DNA of 18,749 bases, taken from JAENVU01 sp046598395 (GTDB lineage: Bacteria > Actinomycetota > Acidimicrobiia > IMCC26256 > JAENVU01). How positions within the stretch are numbered: the stretch's first letter is position 1; the number at the start of each line of letters is the position of its first letter. Location of the stretch: assembly GCA_046598395.1 (NCBI GenBank), contig JBKJIQ010000048.1:1-18749 (forward strand). The letters run 5' to 3'. The notes under the pieces are model-generated. The model worked only from the letters and a program-made list of their open reading frames with translations, was not told where the DNA came from and ran no database searches. The position numbers were made by a program, and so were the translations under genes. This document shows positions 7,432 to 17,434 of the stretch, in pieces.

Positions 7432-9258
7432 TCATGAGGAGCGGCGCTCGGCGCGCAACGTCTCGGTGGCGGCGGTATCGATTGCGAGCGTGAGGTCTTC
7501 GAGTGAGCCCGTGAAGACAACTGCGTAGTCGCGCTCGGCGCCGGCCACACTCACATATTCGTCCAACACATCGTCGAGCACAGCCTGAGGATCACGGTCG
7601 AGCGGATTGCCCCAACCGCCGCCGCCGCCGTAGTCGTACATGATTCGTTCACCGGCGGCGATCGGTTCCCAATCGGCCGTGTGCTGCACCGTGAACGGAT
7701 CATCCGAGCCGTAGCGGATGACCATCCGGTTCGGCGCGCCGGGCAGGCCGCCACAGATGCCGGGCATCGGATACTTCATGCCCACCACGTACGTGTAGAC
7801 CTTGGCGTCCACCCGCACTTCCTTCTCGTAGTGACTTCCGCACAGGCCACGCCACTGGCCGGGACCACCCGAGTCGGTGCGGTAGTCCCGGCTCCATTGG
7901 ATATGGGGATACAGGCTCTCGTTGATCTCGGCCGTGGCCTTCCACAGGTTTCCGAAGCTCGCGTTCTGCGCACCCCATGCGTCCATCCCCTTGGCCGCGT
8001 TGCACCACCCTGCGTAGACCTCCGCGGAGTGGTCGGTGAACGACAGCCCGGTGACCGGGTCGATGCCGACGATGATGGTGGGGATCCCCGTCTTGTAGGT
8101 CTGGGGCACCGCCTTGTCCGGCAGTACGTGTTGGAGCGCGACCGCAATCACCTCGCCCACATCGGCGCCGGGGTGATGGGTGCCGGCGCTCACGGGCCGG
8201 CCCGGCAGCGGGTTGAGGACACACCCCGACGGAACGACCAACCGGATCTGATCGAAGAAGCCTTCGTTCTTCGGAATCTCGGGATCCATCATCGATGCGA
8301 TCTGACCCACGGTGTAGCCGCGCGTGTTGCCGAACGTGGACCACGCTTGGATCTCCGGGCGTGTGTCCGATCCGGTGTAATCGATGGTGAGTTCGTCGCC
8401 GGCGACGGTGATCTTGGCGTGCAGGTGAATGTCGGGGTTACCGAGTGGATCGTGATCCACGTAGGCATCGGCTTCGTAGACGCCGTCGGGCCAGGCGGTG
8501 ACTTCTTCGCGGAAGCGTCGGGCTGCGTAATCGATCATGAAATCAACCGACTCGAAAACGGTGGCGGTGCCGTACGTTTCCAGGACCTCGCCGAGGCGGC
8601 GGACCGCAAGCTGAGCCGCGCCCATCTGCGCACGGAGGTCACCGATATAGGACGGGATGCGATTGTTCGTTTGCAGCGCGAGCAAGACATCGCGGCGCTC
8701 GATGCCGCGGTCCATGACTTTGATGACCGGCCAGCGCACGCCTTCGCCCCAAATATCGGTGGCGGTCACGTTGTAGCCGCCGGGCACTCCGCCACCGGTG
8801 TCGCCGTGGTGGCATTGGATACTGGCGATGAGTGCCATGCGCCGGTTTCCTGGATGGTTTGGGTCCGCCGCGAACACGGGCGCGAACACGTTGTAGTCGG
8901 GGAGGTGGCCGCCACCGTGGTACGGGTCGTTGGCGACGAACACATCACCCTCGCGGAACTCTTCAACGCCGAGATACTCGAGCGCGAAGCGCACCGGCAG
9001 GGTGGAGGTGAGCATGAACTGTGGGATCCCCACCGAGAGCGCGGCGAGTCGACCTTGGGCGTCGAGGATGGTGGCGTTGCGCTCGTTGGATTGGTTCAGG
9101 ATCGGAGTGGTGGCGGTACGCGAGACGTAGGTGGCCATCTCGAAACAGATGGTCTCCATCGCGCCGCGTACGACCTCGGCCGTCACCTGGTCCACGGTGG
9201 GCGCGGCGCTCAGGCGACCGCGGCTCTGCGCCAGCGCTACGAGATCAACGTTCGTCAT
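7432..9258 (-). CDS. hyuB: Hydantoinase/oxoprolinase subunit B
   Basis: A 608-residue HyuB-family protein, partner of the downstream HyuA. Family blocks are clear: SRTATTPILNQSNERNATI near the N-terminus, GDVFVANDPYHGGGHLPDY, QCHHGDTGGG, DYTGSD in the middle, THHPGADVGE, SGGPGQWRGL and YDYGGGGGWGNPLDRDP at the C-terminus. The histidine-rich segments correspond to the metal-binding region of related carboxylases. The ATG at 9258 is preferred over the GTG at 9261 because a G-run (GGGGGG) sits six bases before it. Upstream lies a palindrome shared with the SDR promoter, so transcription probably starts here and the protease gene upstream is separate. No allantoin, purine or pyrimidine genes are adjacent to identify the substrate. 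Confidence 0.9.
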   Translation of the reverse strand: MTNVDLVALAQSRGRLSAAPTVDQVTAEVVRGAMETICFEMATYVSRTATTPILNQSNERNATILDAQGRLAALSVGIPQFMLTSTLPVRFALEYLGVEEFREGDVFVANDPYHGGGHLPDYNVFAPVFAADPNHPGNRRMALIASIQCHHGDTGGGVPGGYNVTATDIWGEGVRWPVIKVMDRGIERRDVLLALQTNNRIPSYIGDLRAQMGAAQLAVRRLGEVLETYGTATVFESVDFMIDYAARRFREEVTAWPDGVYEADAYVDHDPLGNPDIHLHAKITVAGDELTIDYTGSDTRPEIQAWSTFGNTRGYTVGQIASMMDPEIPKNEGFFDQIRLVVPSGCVLNPLPGRPVSAGTHHPGADVGEVIAVALQHVLPDKAVPQTYKTGIPTIIVGIDPVTGLSFTDHSAEVYAGWCNAAKGMDAWGAQNASFGNLWKATAEINESLYPHIQWSRDYRTDSGGPGQWRGLCGSHYEKEVRVDAKVYTYVVGMKYPMPGICGGLPGAPNRMVIRYGSDDPFTVQHTADWEPIAAGERIMYDYGGGGGWGNPLDRDPQAVLDDVLDEYVSVAGAERDYAVVFTGSLEDLTLAIDTAATETLRAERRSS

Positions 9259-9274
9259 CACCGACCCCCCGGGA

Positions 9275-9295
9275 ACCTGACGTGTGTGTCAGAGA
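9275..9295 (-). promoter_or_regulatory. Palindromic operator before hyuB
   Basis: CTGACG-TGTG-TGTCAG at 9277-9292 is an imperfect inverted repeat (one mismatch). It lies 18 bp upstream of the hyuB ATG. With flanks it matches the site before the SDR gene at 19 of 21 positions. On the minus strand a -10-like TACCAT ends directly before it, so a bound repressor would cover the transcription start. The two-fold symmetry fits a TetR-type dimer; no such regulator is encoded in the window. Confidence 0.65.
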
Positions 9296-9337
9296 TGGTA
9301 GCCCGGGGCGTTCTGGATGGGCACGTGATGCAATCGG

Positions 9338-12190
<2,853 letters not shown>

Positions 12191-12220
12191 GTGGTGCCTC
12201 CCTATGGCAAGTGCACAAAT

Positions 12221-12245
12221 CGGTACGAAGTCGAGCATCGTACCG
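12221..12245 (-). terminator. 8-bp inverted repeat: terminator of the XRE/NTase operon or operator of the protease gene
   Basis: CGGTACGA (12221-12228) and TCGTACCG (12238-12245) are perfectly complementary around a 9-base spacer. On the minus strand the hairpin lies 44 bp after the nucleotidyltransferase stop and is followed by ATTTGT, which resembles a weak intrinsic terminator. It is also 30 bp upstream of the protease start, so an operator role is equally possible. The half-site shares TCGTAC with the XRE operator at 13180-13199, but the arms face the opposite way. Confidence 0.5.
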
Positions 12246-12289
12246 GTTCCACGGGAGGGCCCGGCCTCAGATCCCAGGCTCGGCGGAGC

Positions 12290-12814
12290 TCAGCGACCGC
12301 CTTCGGTCTGTTCTCGATAGGCGATCTCGTCCCGGAGTGCCTCGAGGATTGGCAACGTCGCGTGATCTTTCGGCCGGTCAGCGCTTCGCTTCGAAGCGAT
12401 GATGTCGTTCAGGGACGCGACGAGCACGGTGACTCCGTCGATGTCGAAGGTGACCGCGTGCGGGAGGAGATCTGGGTACCCGCCGGTAAATGCCGCAGGA
12501 TGATACGAGATGTCGAAGTCCCCGAACTTGGTCGTGAGATTCACTGCAAGGTCGATCCGAGTGAGGAACTCCGCGTCGCAAGTGAACGCCAGGCCGCCCT
12601 CCACGGCGTCAGTGCGGATTCGTGCGTCCATCGCGCGCAGCGCTTGCGCGAGCGCGTCGAGGTTGTTGGCGTTTCGATCGGGGCAGACATCGGCATCGTT
12701 GGTCGTTGCCGGGGATCCGTGGATCGCCGCGGCGAGGCCACCGATCAACACATAGCGAACGTTGAATCGATGCAGCGTCTCGATGATCCGTGCGGGTTGG
12801 AACGGTTCAGGCAT
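12290..12814 (-). CDS. Nucleotidyltransferase-fold protein, probable toxin of an XRE/NTase toxin-antitoxin pair
   Basis: A 174-residue protein with the minimal nucleotidyltransferase signature: G25-G26 in VLIGGLAAAIHG, then D40-A-D42, and a likely third carboxylate D101 in GDFDIS. The C-terminal block SLNDIIASKRSADRPKDHAT is characteristic of the AbiEii/MNT-like group found next to HTH genes. Such proteins transfer a nucleotide to tRNA or protein, or act as kinases, and many serve as toxins in toxin-antitoxin or abortive-infection systems. All metal-binding acids are present, so activity is expected. The ATG overlaps the XRE stop region by eight bases, with AAGGAA just upstream, so translation is coupled. 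Toxicity is inferred from family and context, not shown. Confidence 0.78.
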   Translation of the reverse strand: MPEPFQPARIIETLHRFNVRYVLIGGLAAAIHGSPATTNDADVCPDRNANNLDALAQALRAMDARIRTDAVEGGLAFTCDAEFLTRIDLAVNLTTKFGDFDISYHPAAFTGGYPDLLPHAVTFDIDGVTVLVASLNDIIASKRSADRPKDHATLPILEALRDEIAYREQTEGGR

Positions 12815-13172
12815 GGATCGGTTCCTTCTGGGTCGCGCTCGCGACGAATGCCGCGACGTTTTCGAGTGATCGGAGGCGCTGCGAGGGCGTCATGTCCAGG
12901 TGTTGGACGATTTGTGGCCGGTCCACATCGTCGAGACGGCGGAACGCGATATCAGCCTCGAATCCGCAGGCCCGCAGGAGTCGCGCCAGGGTCCCGATGC
13001 GCGGTTCTTCAATCCCGCGCTCCCACCGTGAGATCACGGACTGCTTGGTCCCGACGAGTTCTGCCAGTTCGGACTGTTTCAAGCCGGCGGTGCCGCGCGC
13101 CTCCCGGATGAGCAGGCCCGTACGGAGTCGGCCCAGGGCCGTGGGGTCGGGACGGTTCAGCGAACGTGTCAT
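12807..13172 (-). CDS. XRE-family HTH regulator, probable antitoxin
   Basis: A 121-residue DNA-binding protein with a Cro/C1-type helix-turn-helix at about 20-69: LKQSELAELVGTKQSVISRW followed by ERGIEEPRIGTLARLL. The remaining 50 residues (DVDRPQIVQHLDMTPSQRLR and onward) form a C-terminal arm that may contact the partner nucleotidyltransferase. It is the first gene of a two-gene operon. Its promoter holds a 20-bp palindrome that overlaps a -10-like TACGAT, fitting autorepression. The ATG at 13172 has no Shine-Dalgarno site but is six bases after that -10, so the transcript is probably leaderless. The antitoxin role is inferred from the arrangement; an alternative is a simple regulator paired with a nucleotidyltransferase of other function. 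Confidence 0.82.
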   Translation of the reverse strand: MTRSLNRPDPTALGRLRTGLLIREARGTAGLKQSELAELVGTKQSVISRWERGIEEPRIGTLARLLRACGFEADIAFRRLDDVDRPQIVQHLDMTPSQRLRSLENVAAFVASATQKEPIHA

Positions 13173-13199
13173 AGCGATATCGTACTCGCAAAAGTACGA
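13173..13199 (-). promoter_or_regulatory. Promoter/operator of the XRE/NTase module
   Basis: A perfect inverted repeat TCGTACT-N6-AGTACGA occupies 13180-13199. On the minus strand it overlaps TACGAT, a -10-like hexamer, which is followed by six bases and then the XRE ATG. This would put the start of transcription at the start codon and place a bound XRE dimer over the polymerase site. The palindrome ends only five bases from the stop of the upstream acyl-CoA dehydrogenase gene (13205). Confidence 0.65.
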
Positions 13200-13204
13200 A
13201 AAAG

Positions 13205-14194
13205 CTATATCAGCAGGTCGGCGAGTTGGTCATGGTGCCAGGCGGTGGTGCCAAGGAGGGCCTCGGTGGCAAACGCGCGGCGAAGGAAGAGGTGGAGGTC
13301 GTGCTCCCAGGTGAAGCCCACGCCGCCGTGGATCTGAATCCCCTCCTTGGCGGCTCGTTTGGCGGCCTCGCCCGCGCAGGCCTTGGCCACGTGCATGGCG
13401 CGGTGGCGGTCGTCGTCGTCTGCGTCCACCGCCATGGCCGCGTAGTACACCGCACTCCACGCACGTTCCACATCGAGGCTCATATCGGCGAGCTTGTGCT
13501 GCACCGCCTGGAACGACCCAATCGGTACGTCGAACTGGATGCGCTCCTTGGCGTAGGCCAACGTCAGGTCGAGGAGGCGCCGAGCGGTGCCCACGAGTTC
13601 CGCGGCGAGCGCGATCGTGGCGCGGGTCATGACCTCGTTGAGTTCGCGGCGTCCGATGGTCCCTGCCGCGGTTCCGGGCGCGGACGTGTCGACCTCATAG
13701 AGCGGCCGGGTGGAGTCCAGGGTCTCGATCCGGCGAGCCGGCGGTGCCGCGAGCAACGTGACGGAACCGTCGGCACTGACCGCCGCAACGAGATCCACGC
13801 TCGCCGCATCCGGAACGAAGGTCTTCGTGGACTCTGGGTTGGGGTGCCACAGGCCGTCGGCGCCCGCAAGCGCGACGGTTCCGTTGGCGTCACCCTCGAG
13901 TACTGCGTCGAGGTCGTGCTCGCCGATCGCGTCGAGGATCGGCGCGTAGAGACAGGCAGTGGCAAGGAAGGGCACGGGTGCCGCAACGCGGCCGAGCTCC
14001 TCCATGAAGACGCAGAGATCCACGAGTGGACCGAGGCCGAGTGGAACGAAGTCCTTGACGTATCCCCACGGTGCATCGGCGGCGTGCAGGTCGTGCATGT
14101 GCGCGCGGATCAACGCGGGTGGGCACTGGTCGGTGAGGAGCTGACGAGCGGTGTCACGCAGCAGCACCTGGTCCTCGGAGAACGAGAAGTTCAC
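13205..14194 (-). CDS. Acyl-CoA dehydrogenase, probable non-catalytic partner subunit
   Basis: A 329-residue acyl-CoA dehydrogenase-family protein starting MNFSFSEDQVLLRDTARQLL. The GTG at 14194 is chosen because AGGAG overlaps the stop of the upstream gene 11 bases before it and the family starts right here. The FAD and helical C-terminal domains are present, with AYAKERIQFDVPIGSFQAVQ and the end block IQIHGGVGFTWEHDLHLFLR. At the isovaleryl-CoA dehydrogenase-type glutamate position it reads VMTRATIALAAE, and the medium-chain type E-G-T is replaced by L-L-G-T. Neither usual base is present. In actinobacterial steroid catabolism such proteins form heterotetramers with an active partner (the FadE26-27 and FadE28-29 pattern), so it probably pairs with the dehydrogenase at 15246-16433. 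Last gene of the cluster. Confidence 0.87.
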   Translation of the reverse strand: MNFSFSEDQVLLRDTARQLLTDQCPPALIRAHMHDLHAADAPWGYVKDFVPLGLGPLVDLCVFMEELGRVAAPVPFLATACLYAPILDAIGEHDLDAVLEGDANGTVALAGADGLWHPNPESTKTFVPDAASVDLVAAVSADGSVTLLAAPPARRIETLDSTRPLYEVDTSAPGTAAGTIGRRELNEVMTRATIALAAELVGTARRLLDLTLAYAKERIQFDVPIGSFQAVQHKLADMSLDVERAWSAVYYAAMAVDADDDDRHRAMHVAKACAGEAAKRAAKEGIQIHGGVGFTWEHDLHLFLRRAFATEALLGTTAWHHDQLADLLI

Positions 14195-14202
14195 GCCGCG
14201 AT

Positions 14203-14679
14203 CTACTCCTGTTTGCCGAGGAACCAACCGTCGACGTCGGCGAGTCGCCCGCGCCAGCGAACACCGTCGGCGACGACTGCGCTACCGCTGCGGATGCGCG
14301 CGTCTTCGAGGTGCAGAAACAGTGGAAGGTCATCGTCGGATTCGTCGGTGCTGGGATCGGACGGGGTCTCGGCGAGCAGTGCGAGGTATCGCAGAGGATC
14401 AGAGAGCACGGCCGCGTCGACCCCGCCCTTTGCCTCCAACTCGGCGGCCATGTTGTGCATGAAGCGGGCCACGCTCACGGCGCTCCCGGAGATGAGCAGT
14501 CCACCCTGGGCCACCGTGATGCCAAAACTCAGACTGCCGCGGTTACAGACGCTCACCAACACCCGCAGGATGTGGTCGGGGAGTTGGGTTTCGGCGACCT
14601 CGTGTTGGAGTCCGAGGAACTCGGCCGCATTGGTGTCGGGCTCGGTGTCGGTGGGTGGAACGGGCTCGGGTCCTGCCAT
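14203..14679 (-). CDS. GvpU-like protein (gas vesicle accessory family), tentative
   Basis: A 158-residue soluble acidic protein. A conserved-looking N-terminal half contains GSLSFGITVAQGGLLISGSA, then an acidic linker (SDPSTDESDDD), then LFLHLEDARI and a C-terminal block DGVRWRGRLADVDGWFLGK. This order (beta-rich segment with G-G-x-x-x-S-G, then F-x-H-L-x-x-A, then W-R-G-R-L-x-x-V-x-G) resembles proteins annotated as gas vesicle accessory protein GvpU. That resemblance is from memory and moderate. No gas-vesicle structural genes are in the window, and here the gene lies in an acyl-CoA cluster, its stop eight bases before the next start, so its actual job may differ. No Shine-Dalgarno site precedes the ATG at 14679. 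Confidence 0.6.
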   Translation of the reverse strand: MAGPEPVPPTDTEPDTNAAEFLGLQHEVAETQLPDHILRVLVSVCNRGSLSFGITVAQGGLLISGSAVSVARFMHNMAAELEAKGGVDAAVLSDPLRYLALLAETPSDPSTDESDDDLPLFLHLEDARIRSGSAVVADGVRWRGRLADVDGWFLGKQE

Positions 14680-14708
14680 CGGCTCAGGGTACCCACTGGC
14701 GGCTGAGC

Positions 14709-14720
14709 GCGTCGTGACGC
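14709..14720. repeat. Short palindrome GCGTC-GT-GACGC
   Basis: An inverted repeat with 5-bp arms and a 2-base centre lies in the 42-bp gap between the small membrane-protein gene and the GvpU-like gene. It directly follows the TAA stop at 14722-14724. It could be a small operator or an RNA hairpin inside the operon; nothing else supports a role. Confidence 0.3.
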
Positions 14721-14721
14721 T

Positions 14722-15192
14722 TTATACCTGATCTCCGCGACGGTTCGTCGAGTGCTGCTGAACTCGTGCCCGTTGGTGTTGCTTGCGGAAGTAATCGCCG
14801 ACCGCGGTTCCGACCGCCACCCCGCACAGGGTGAGCGGGAGGAGCACGACCACGGTGAGGGCGTACAGCGGCAGCACCGACGGACCCGCGGGCCGACTCC
14901 ATGTCTGCGCGGTCGCCGCGGCTGCGACGCCCACGCAGGCGGCCACGGTGCCGACGACCGGCCGGAACTGGCCCGACCACGATCGGGCGGCGAGCGCAAC
15001 GAGCGTGCTCGCCGCAACCAGGACCGGCAGGAAGATGAGTCCTTCGAGTCCGTCGTCGATCTCGATCGACGAGAGATACGCCCACGTGCTTCCGACGGCG
15101 ATGGTCGCGATGAGTAGCCCTGCGACCACCGACCATGCGATCGCGCCCCACCGGGCCGACATCGCCGATCGTGATGATGGCCCCGAGATCAC
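14722..15192 (-). CDS. Four-helix membrane protein of unknown function
   Basis: A 156-residue integral membrane protein with four predicted helices at about 16-40, 50-69, 77-95 and 104-130, and a basic cytoplasmic tail (YFRKQHQRARVQQHSTNRRG). The start is uncertain: a GTG at 15192 with a weak AGGA upstream, or an ATG at 15162 (MSARWGAIAW) just before the first helix with no ribosome-binding site. It follows the acyl-CoA dehydrogenase by 53 bp on the same strand and could be cotranscribed. The family was not recognised. It may have nothing to do with acyl-CoA metabolism. Confidence 0.65.
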   Translation of the reverse strand: MISGPSSRSAMSARWGAIAWSVVAGLLIATIAVGSTWAYLSSIEIDDGLEGLIFLPVLVAASTLVALAARSWSGQFRPVVGTVAACVGVAAAATAQTWSRPAGPSVLPLYALTVVVLLPLTLCGVAVGTAVGDYFRKQHQRARVQQHSTNRRGDQV

Positions 15193-15245
15193 TCCGTCAT
15201 CCTGGCACCTCGGGGCGCTCCGCGGAACGCCCGCGCGCTCGGGTG

Positions 15246-16433
15246 TTACTTCGCTCGGGGGAGGCCGAGCACGCGTTGGGCGATGATGTTGCGTTGGATT
15301 TCACTCGTGCCACCGGCGATTGTGCTGGCGAAGCTCACGAAGAAGCTCAGCGCCCAGTATCCGGCGCGTTCGCCGCGTTCGGAATCGACCACGGGGCCGT
15401 AGGGGCCTTGGATTTCCATCCCGAGTTCGTACAGCTCCTTGCCGAGCTCGGAACACGCCAACTTCATATAGGAGTGTTCGGGTGCGCCTGATCCCTGGGC
15501 GAAACTCGTGAACCCTTTGTACCCGAGCGCTCGCAGGCTGGCAGCGCGCTGGTAGCCCTCGGCGATGCGGCGGCGCACGATCGGATCATTCGCCACCCCG
15601 CGCCGACGCGCCAGGTCCACGAGCCCGGCGATGCTTTGTTCGAGGCGGGCCACACCCTCGACCCAGAGTCCGGCCCGCTCATGGGCGAGTGAACCCTGGG
15701 TGATGCGCCAGCCGTCGTTCAGCGCGCCAACGAGATTCTCGGTGGGGATCTCCACATCGGTGAAGAACACTTCGGCGAAATCCGCATTGCCCGTGATGTG
15801 GCCGAGGGGCCGGATGTCGATACCGGGCGTATCCATGTCGAGGATGAGGAGCGAAATGCCTTTGTGCTTGGGCGCGCTCGGATCGGTGCGGACATAAAGG
15901 CAGCACTGCTGTGCCTCCATCGCGTACGACGTCCACACCTTCTGACCGTTGACGATGAAGCGATCGCCGTCGAGCACGGCCCGGGTCTGCAGCGAGGCGA
16001 GGTCGGAGCCCGCGTTCGGTTCGCTCATCCCAATGCACCAGACGGTGTCGCCTCGGATCGCCGCCGGCACCAGTCTCTGCTGATCGGGGGTGCCGAAGTC
16101 GAGGAGGCTTGGCGCCACGATCGCGTACCCGGGGAAATGTAACGAGCGCGGAATGCCGCGGGTCGCCATCTCCTCCAGATACACCATGGTCTGGATCGGA
16201 GTCGCGTTCCGGCCACCGAACTCGGGCGGATAGCCGGGGATCATCCAACCGTGGTCGAACAACGTGGCCTGCCATGTGCGGGCCCAATCGGGAATGATCG
16301 ATTGCTCCGCTCCGTCGCGATTGCCAACAGCGAGGTCGGTGTGGGTGAGGACTTCAGGGGGAGCGTGCTCGTGGAGGAACGTGATGAGTTCGGCGCGAAA
16401 CGTCTCGACCTCGGGGTCCGACGCGAGCTGCAT
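15246..16433 (-). CDS. Acyl-CoA dehydrogenase (FadE-like), catalytic subunit
   Basis: A full-length 395-residue flavoenzyme that would introduce an alpha-beta double bond into an acyl-CoA. Family blocks are complete: CIGMSEPNAGSDLASLQTRA (substrate and FAD contact), VNGQKVWTSYAMEA, then a beta-domain with APKHKGISLLILDM, and the C-terminal IAGGTSEIQRNIIAQRVLGL. Glu252 in LAHERAGLW lies at the catalytic position used by isovaleryl-CoA dehydrogenase, while the medium-chain type position is Gly374. The KHKGIS and GGTSEIQRNII pattern is that of actinobacterial enzymes for branched or steroid side-chain substrates. Its ATG follows the SDR stop by six bases, so the two are one operon. A second dehydrogenase gene lacking obvious catalytic acids lies 1 kb downstream and may form a heterotetramer with it. 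Confidence 0.93.
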   Translation of the reverse strand: MQLASDPEVETFRAELITFLHEHAPPEVLTHTDLAVGNRDGAEQSIIPDWARTWQATLFDHGWMIPGYPPEFGGRNATPIQTMVYLEEMATRGIPRSLHFPGYAIVAPSLLDFGTPDQQRLVPAAIRGDTVWCIGMSEPNAGSDLASLQTRAVLDGDRFIVNGQKVWTSYAMEAQQCCLYVRTDPSAPKHKGISLLILDMDTPGIDIRPLGHITGNADFAEVFFTDVEIPTENLVGALNDGWRITQGSLAHERAGLWVEGVARLEQSIAGLVDLARRRGVANDPIVRRRIAEGYQRAASLRALGYKGFTSFAQGSGAPEHSYMKLACSELGKELYELGMEIQGPYGPVVDSERGERAGYWALSFFVSFASTIAGGTSEIQRNIIAQRVLGLPRAK

Positions 16434-16439
16434 CGTGGC

Positions 16440-17357
16440 CTAGCCGGCGAACGGCGGCATGAACGGGGGCACGCCAGGATCTCGACCGTTCATCAACGCC
16501 TCTCGCGCCGCGGTCAGCGAGTCGAGCGACCACACGGCATCGGCGGCAACCTCCGACGCTGGGTGCCAACCCTGGAGCAGTTGTGCCTTCCCACCGCCGA
16601 CGGCGAACACCTGACCGGTGATGCCGTCGGAGTCCGGCGATGCGAGCCAGATAGCCATGGCGGCCGCGTTCTCCGGGGCGAACCGGTCGAAGTCGCCGTC
16701 CTTTTGGTCCATGAACCCGCCCGCGATCGCCTCGGTGAGACGGGTGCGCGCCACCGGCGCGATTGCGTTGACCCGCACCCCAATCCGTTCGAGTTCACGC
16801 GCCATCACGATCGTCATCGATGCGATGCCGGCCTTCGCGGCGGCGTAGTTCACCTGGCCCCCGTTCGCGTAGAGACCTGATTCGCTCGAGGTGTTGACGA
16901 TGGCACCGGCGACCGGAGCGCCGGTCTCTTTGCTGCGCTGGCGCCAGTACGACGCCGCGAACCGACTCGTGGTGAAGTGGCCCTTGAGGTGCACGTTGAT
17001 CACGGCATCCCACTCGGCTTCGTCCATGTTGAAACTCATCTTGTCCCGTAGGATCCCGGCGTTGTTCACCAGCACGTCGAGCGCACCAAACGTGTCGATC
17101 GCCTGCGCGACGAGCGCTTGACCGCCATTCCAGTTCGCGATGTCGTCGTAGTTCGCTGCGGCCCGGCCGCCGGTTGCGGTGATTTCGTCGACCACTTGCT
17201 GCGCGGGCCGTTGGTCTGCGCCCTCTCCCGTGGTCTCACCGCCAAGATCGTTGACGACCACCGCGGCACCTTCGCTTGCGAGCAGCAGTGCCTCGGCGCG
17301 TCCGATGCCGCGTCCCGCACCGGTGACGATCGCGACCTTGTTCTCGAACCGACCCAT
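16440..17357 (-). CDS. Short-chain dehydrogenase, 17beta-HSD4/3-hydroxyacyl-CoA dehydrogenase-like
   Basis: A 305-residue classical SDR using NAD(P) to oxidise a hydroxyl, most likely on a 3-hydroxyacyl-CoA. The Rossmann motif T12-G-A-G-R-G-I-G19, the N98-N-A-G101 motif and the catalytic Ser158, Tyr171 and Lys175 are all present. The blocks VNDLGG, NNAGILRDKM, NTSSESGLY and the C-terminal extension with VPPFMPP match the 17beta-HSD4-type group common in actinobacterial fatty acid, steroid and bile acid breakdown. The ATG at 17357 is preceded by a G-rich GGGGAGA; an upstream extension to 17456 would overlap the palindromic operator and is not family-like. First gene of the acyl-CoA operon, ending six bases before the dehydrogenase start. 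Confidence 0.92.
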   Translation of the reverse strand: MGRFENKVAIVTGAGRGIGRAEALLLASEGAAVVVNDLGGETTGEGADQRPAQQVVDEITATGGRAAANYDDIANWNGGQALVAQAIDTFGALDVLVNNAGILRDKMSFNMDEAEWDAVINVHLKGHFTTSRFAASYWRQRSKETGAPVAGAIVNTSSESGLYANGGQVNYAAAKAGIASMTIVMARELERIGVRVNAIAPVARTRLTEAIAGGFMDQKDGDFDRFAPENAAAMAIWLASPDSDGITGQVFAVGGGKAQLLQGWHPASEVAADAVWSLDSLTAAREALMNGRDPGVPPFMPPFAG

Positions 17358-17374
17358 TGACCATCTCCCCTTGG

Positions 17375-17395
17375 ACCTGACGTGAGCGTCAGAGA
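17375..17395 (-). promoter_or_regulatory. Palindromic operator before the SDR/acyl-CoA operon
   Basis: CTGACG-TGAG-CGTCAG at 17377-17392 is a perfect inverted repeat with 6-bp arms, 19 bp upstream of the SDR ATG. A TAGTCT resembling a -10 box lies at its upstream edge on the minus strand, so a bound dimer would block initiation. The 21-bp region matches the site at 9275-9295 at 19 positions, including outer flanks. Likely the binding site of a TetR-family regulator encoded elsewhere. Confidence 0.7.
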
Positions 17396-17434
17396 CTATG
17401 GCGCTCGGGTCACTCTGCCGCGGTTCCGTTGCGC

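Noticed and set aside
13226..14731. A 501-codon open frame on the plus strand
   Set aside because: Runs antisense through the acyl-CoA dehydrogenase and GvpU-like genes; low-complexity composition and no family features.
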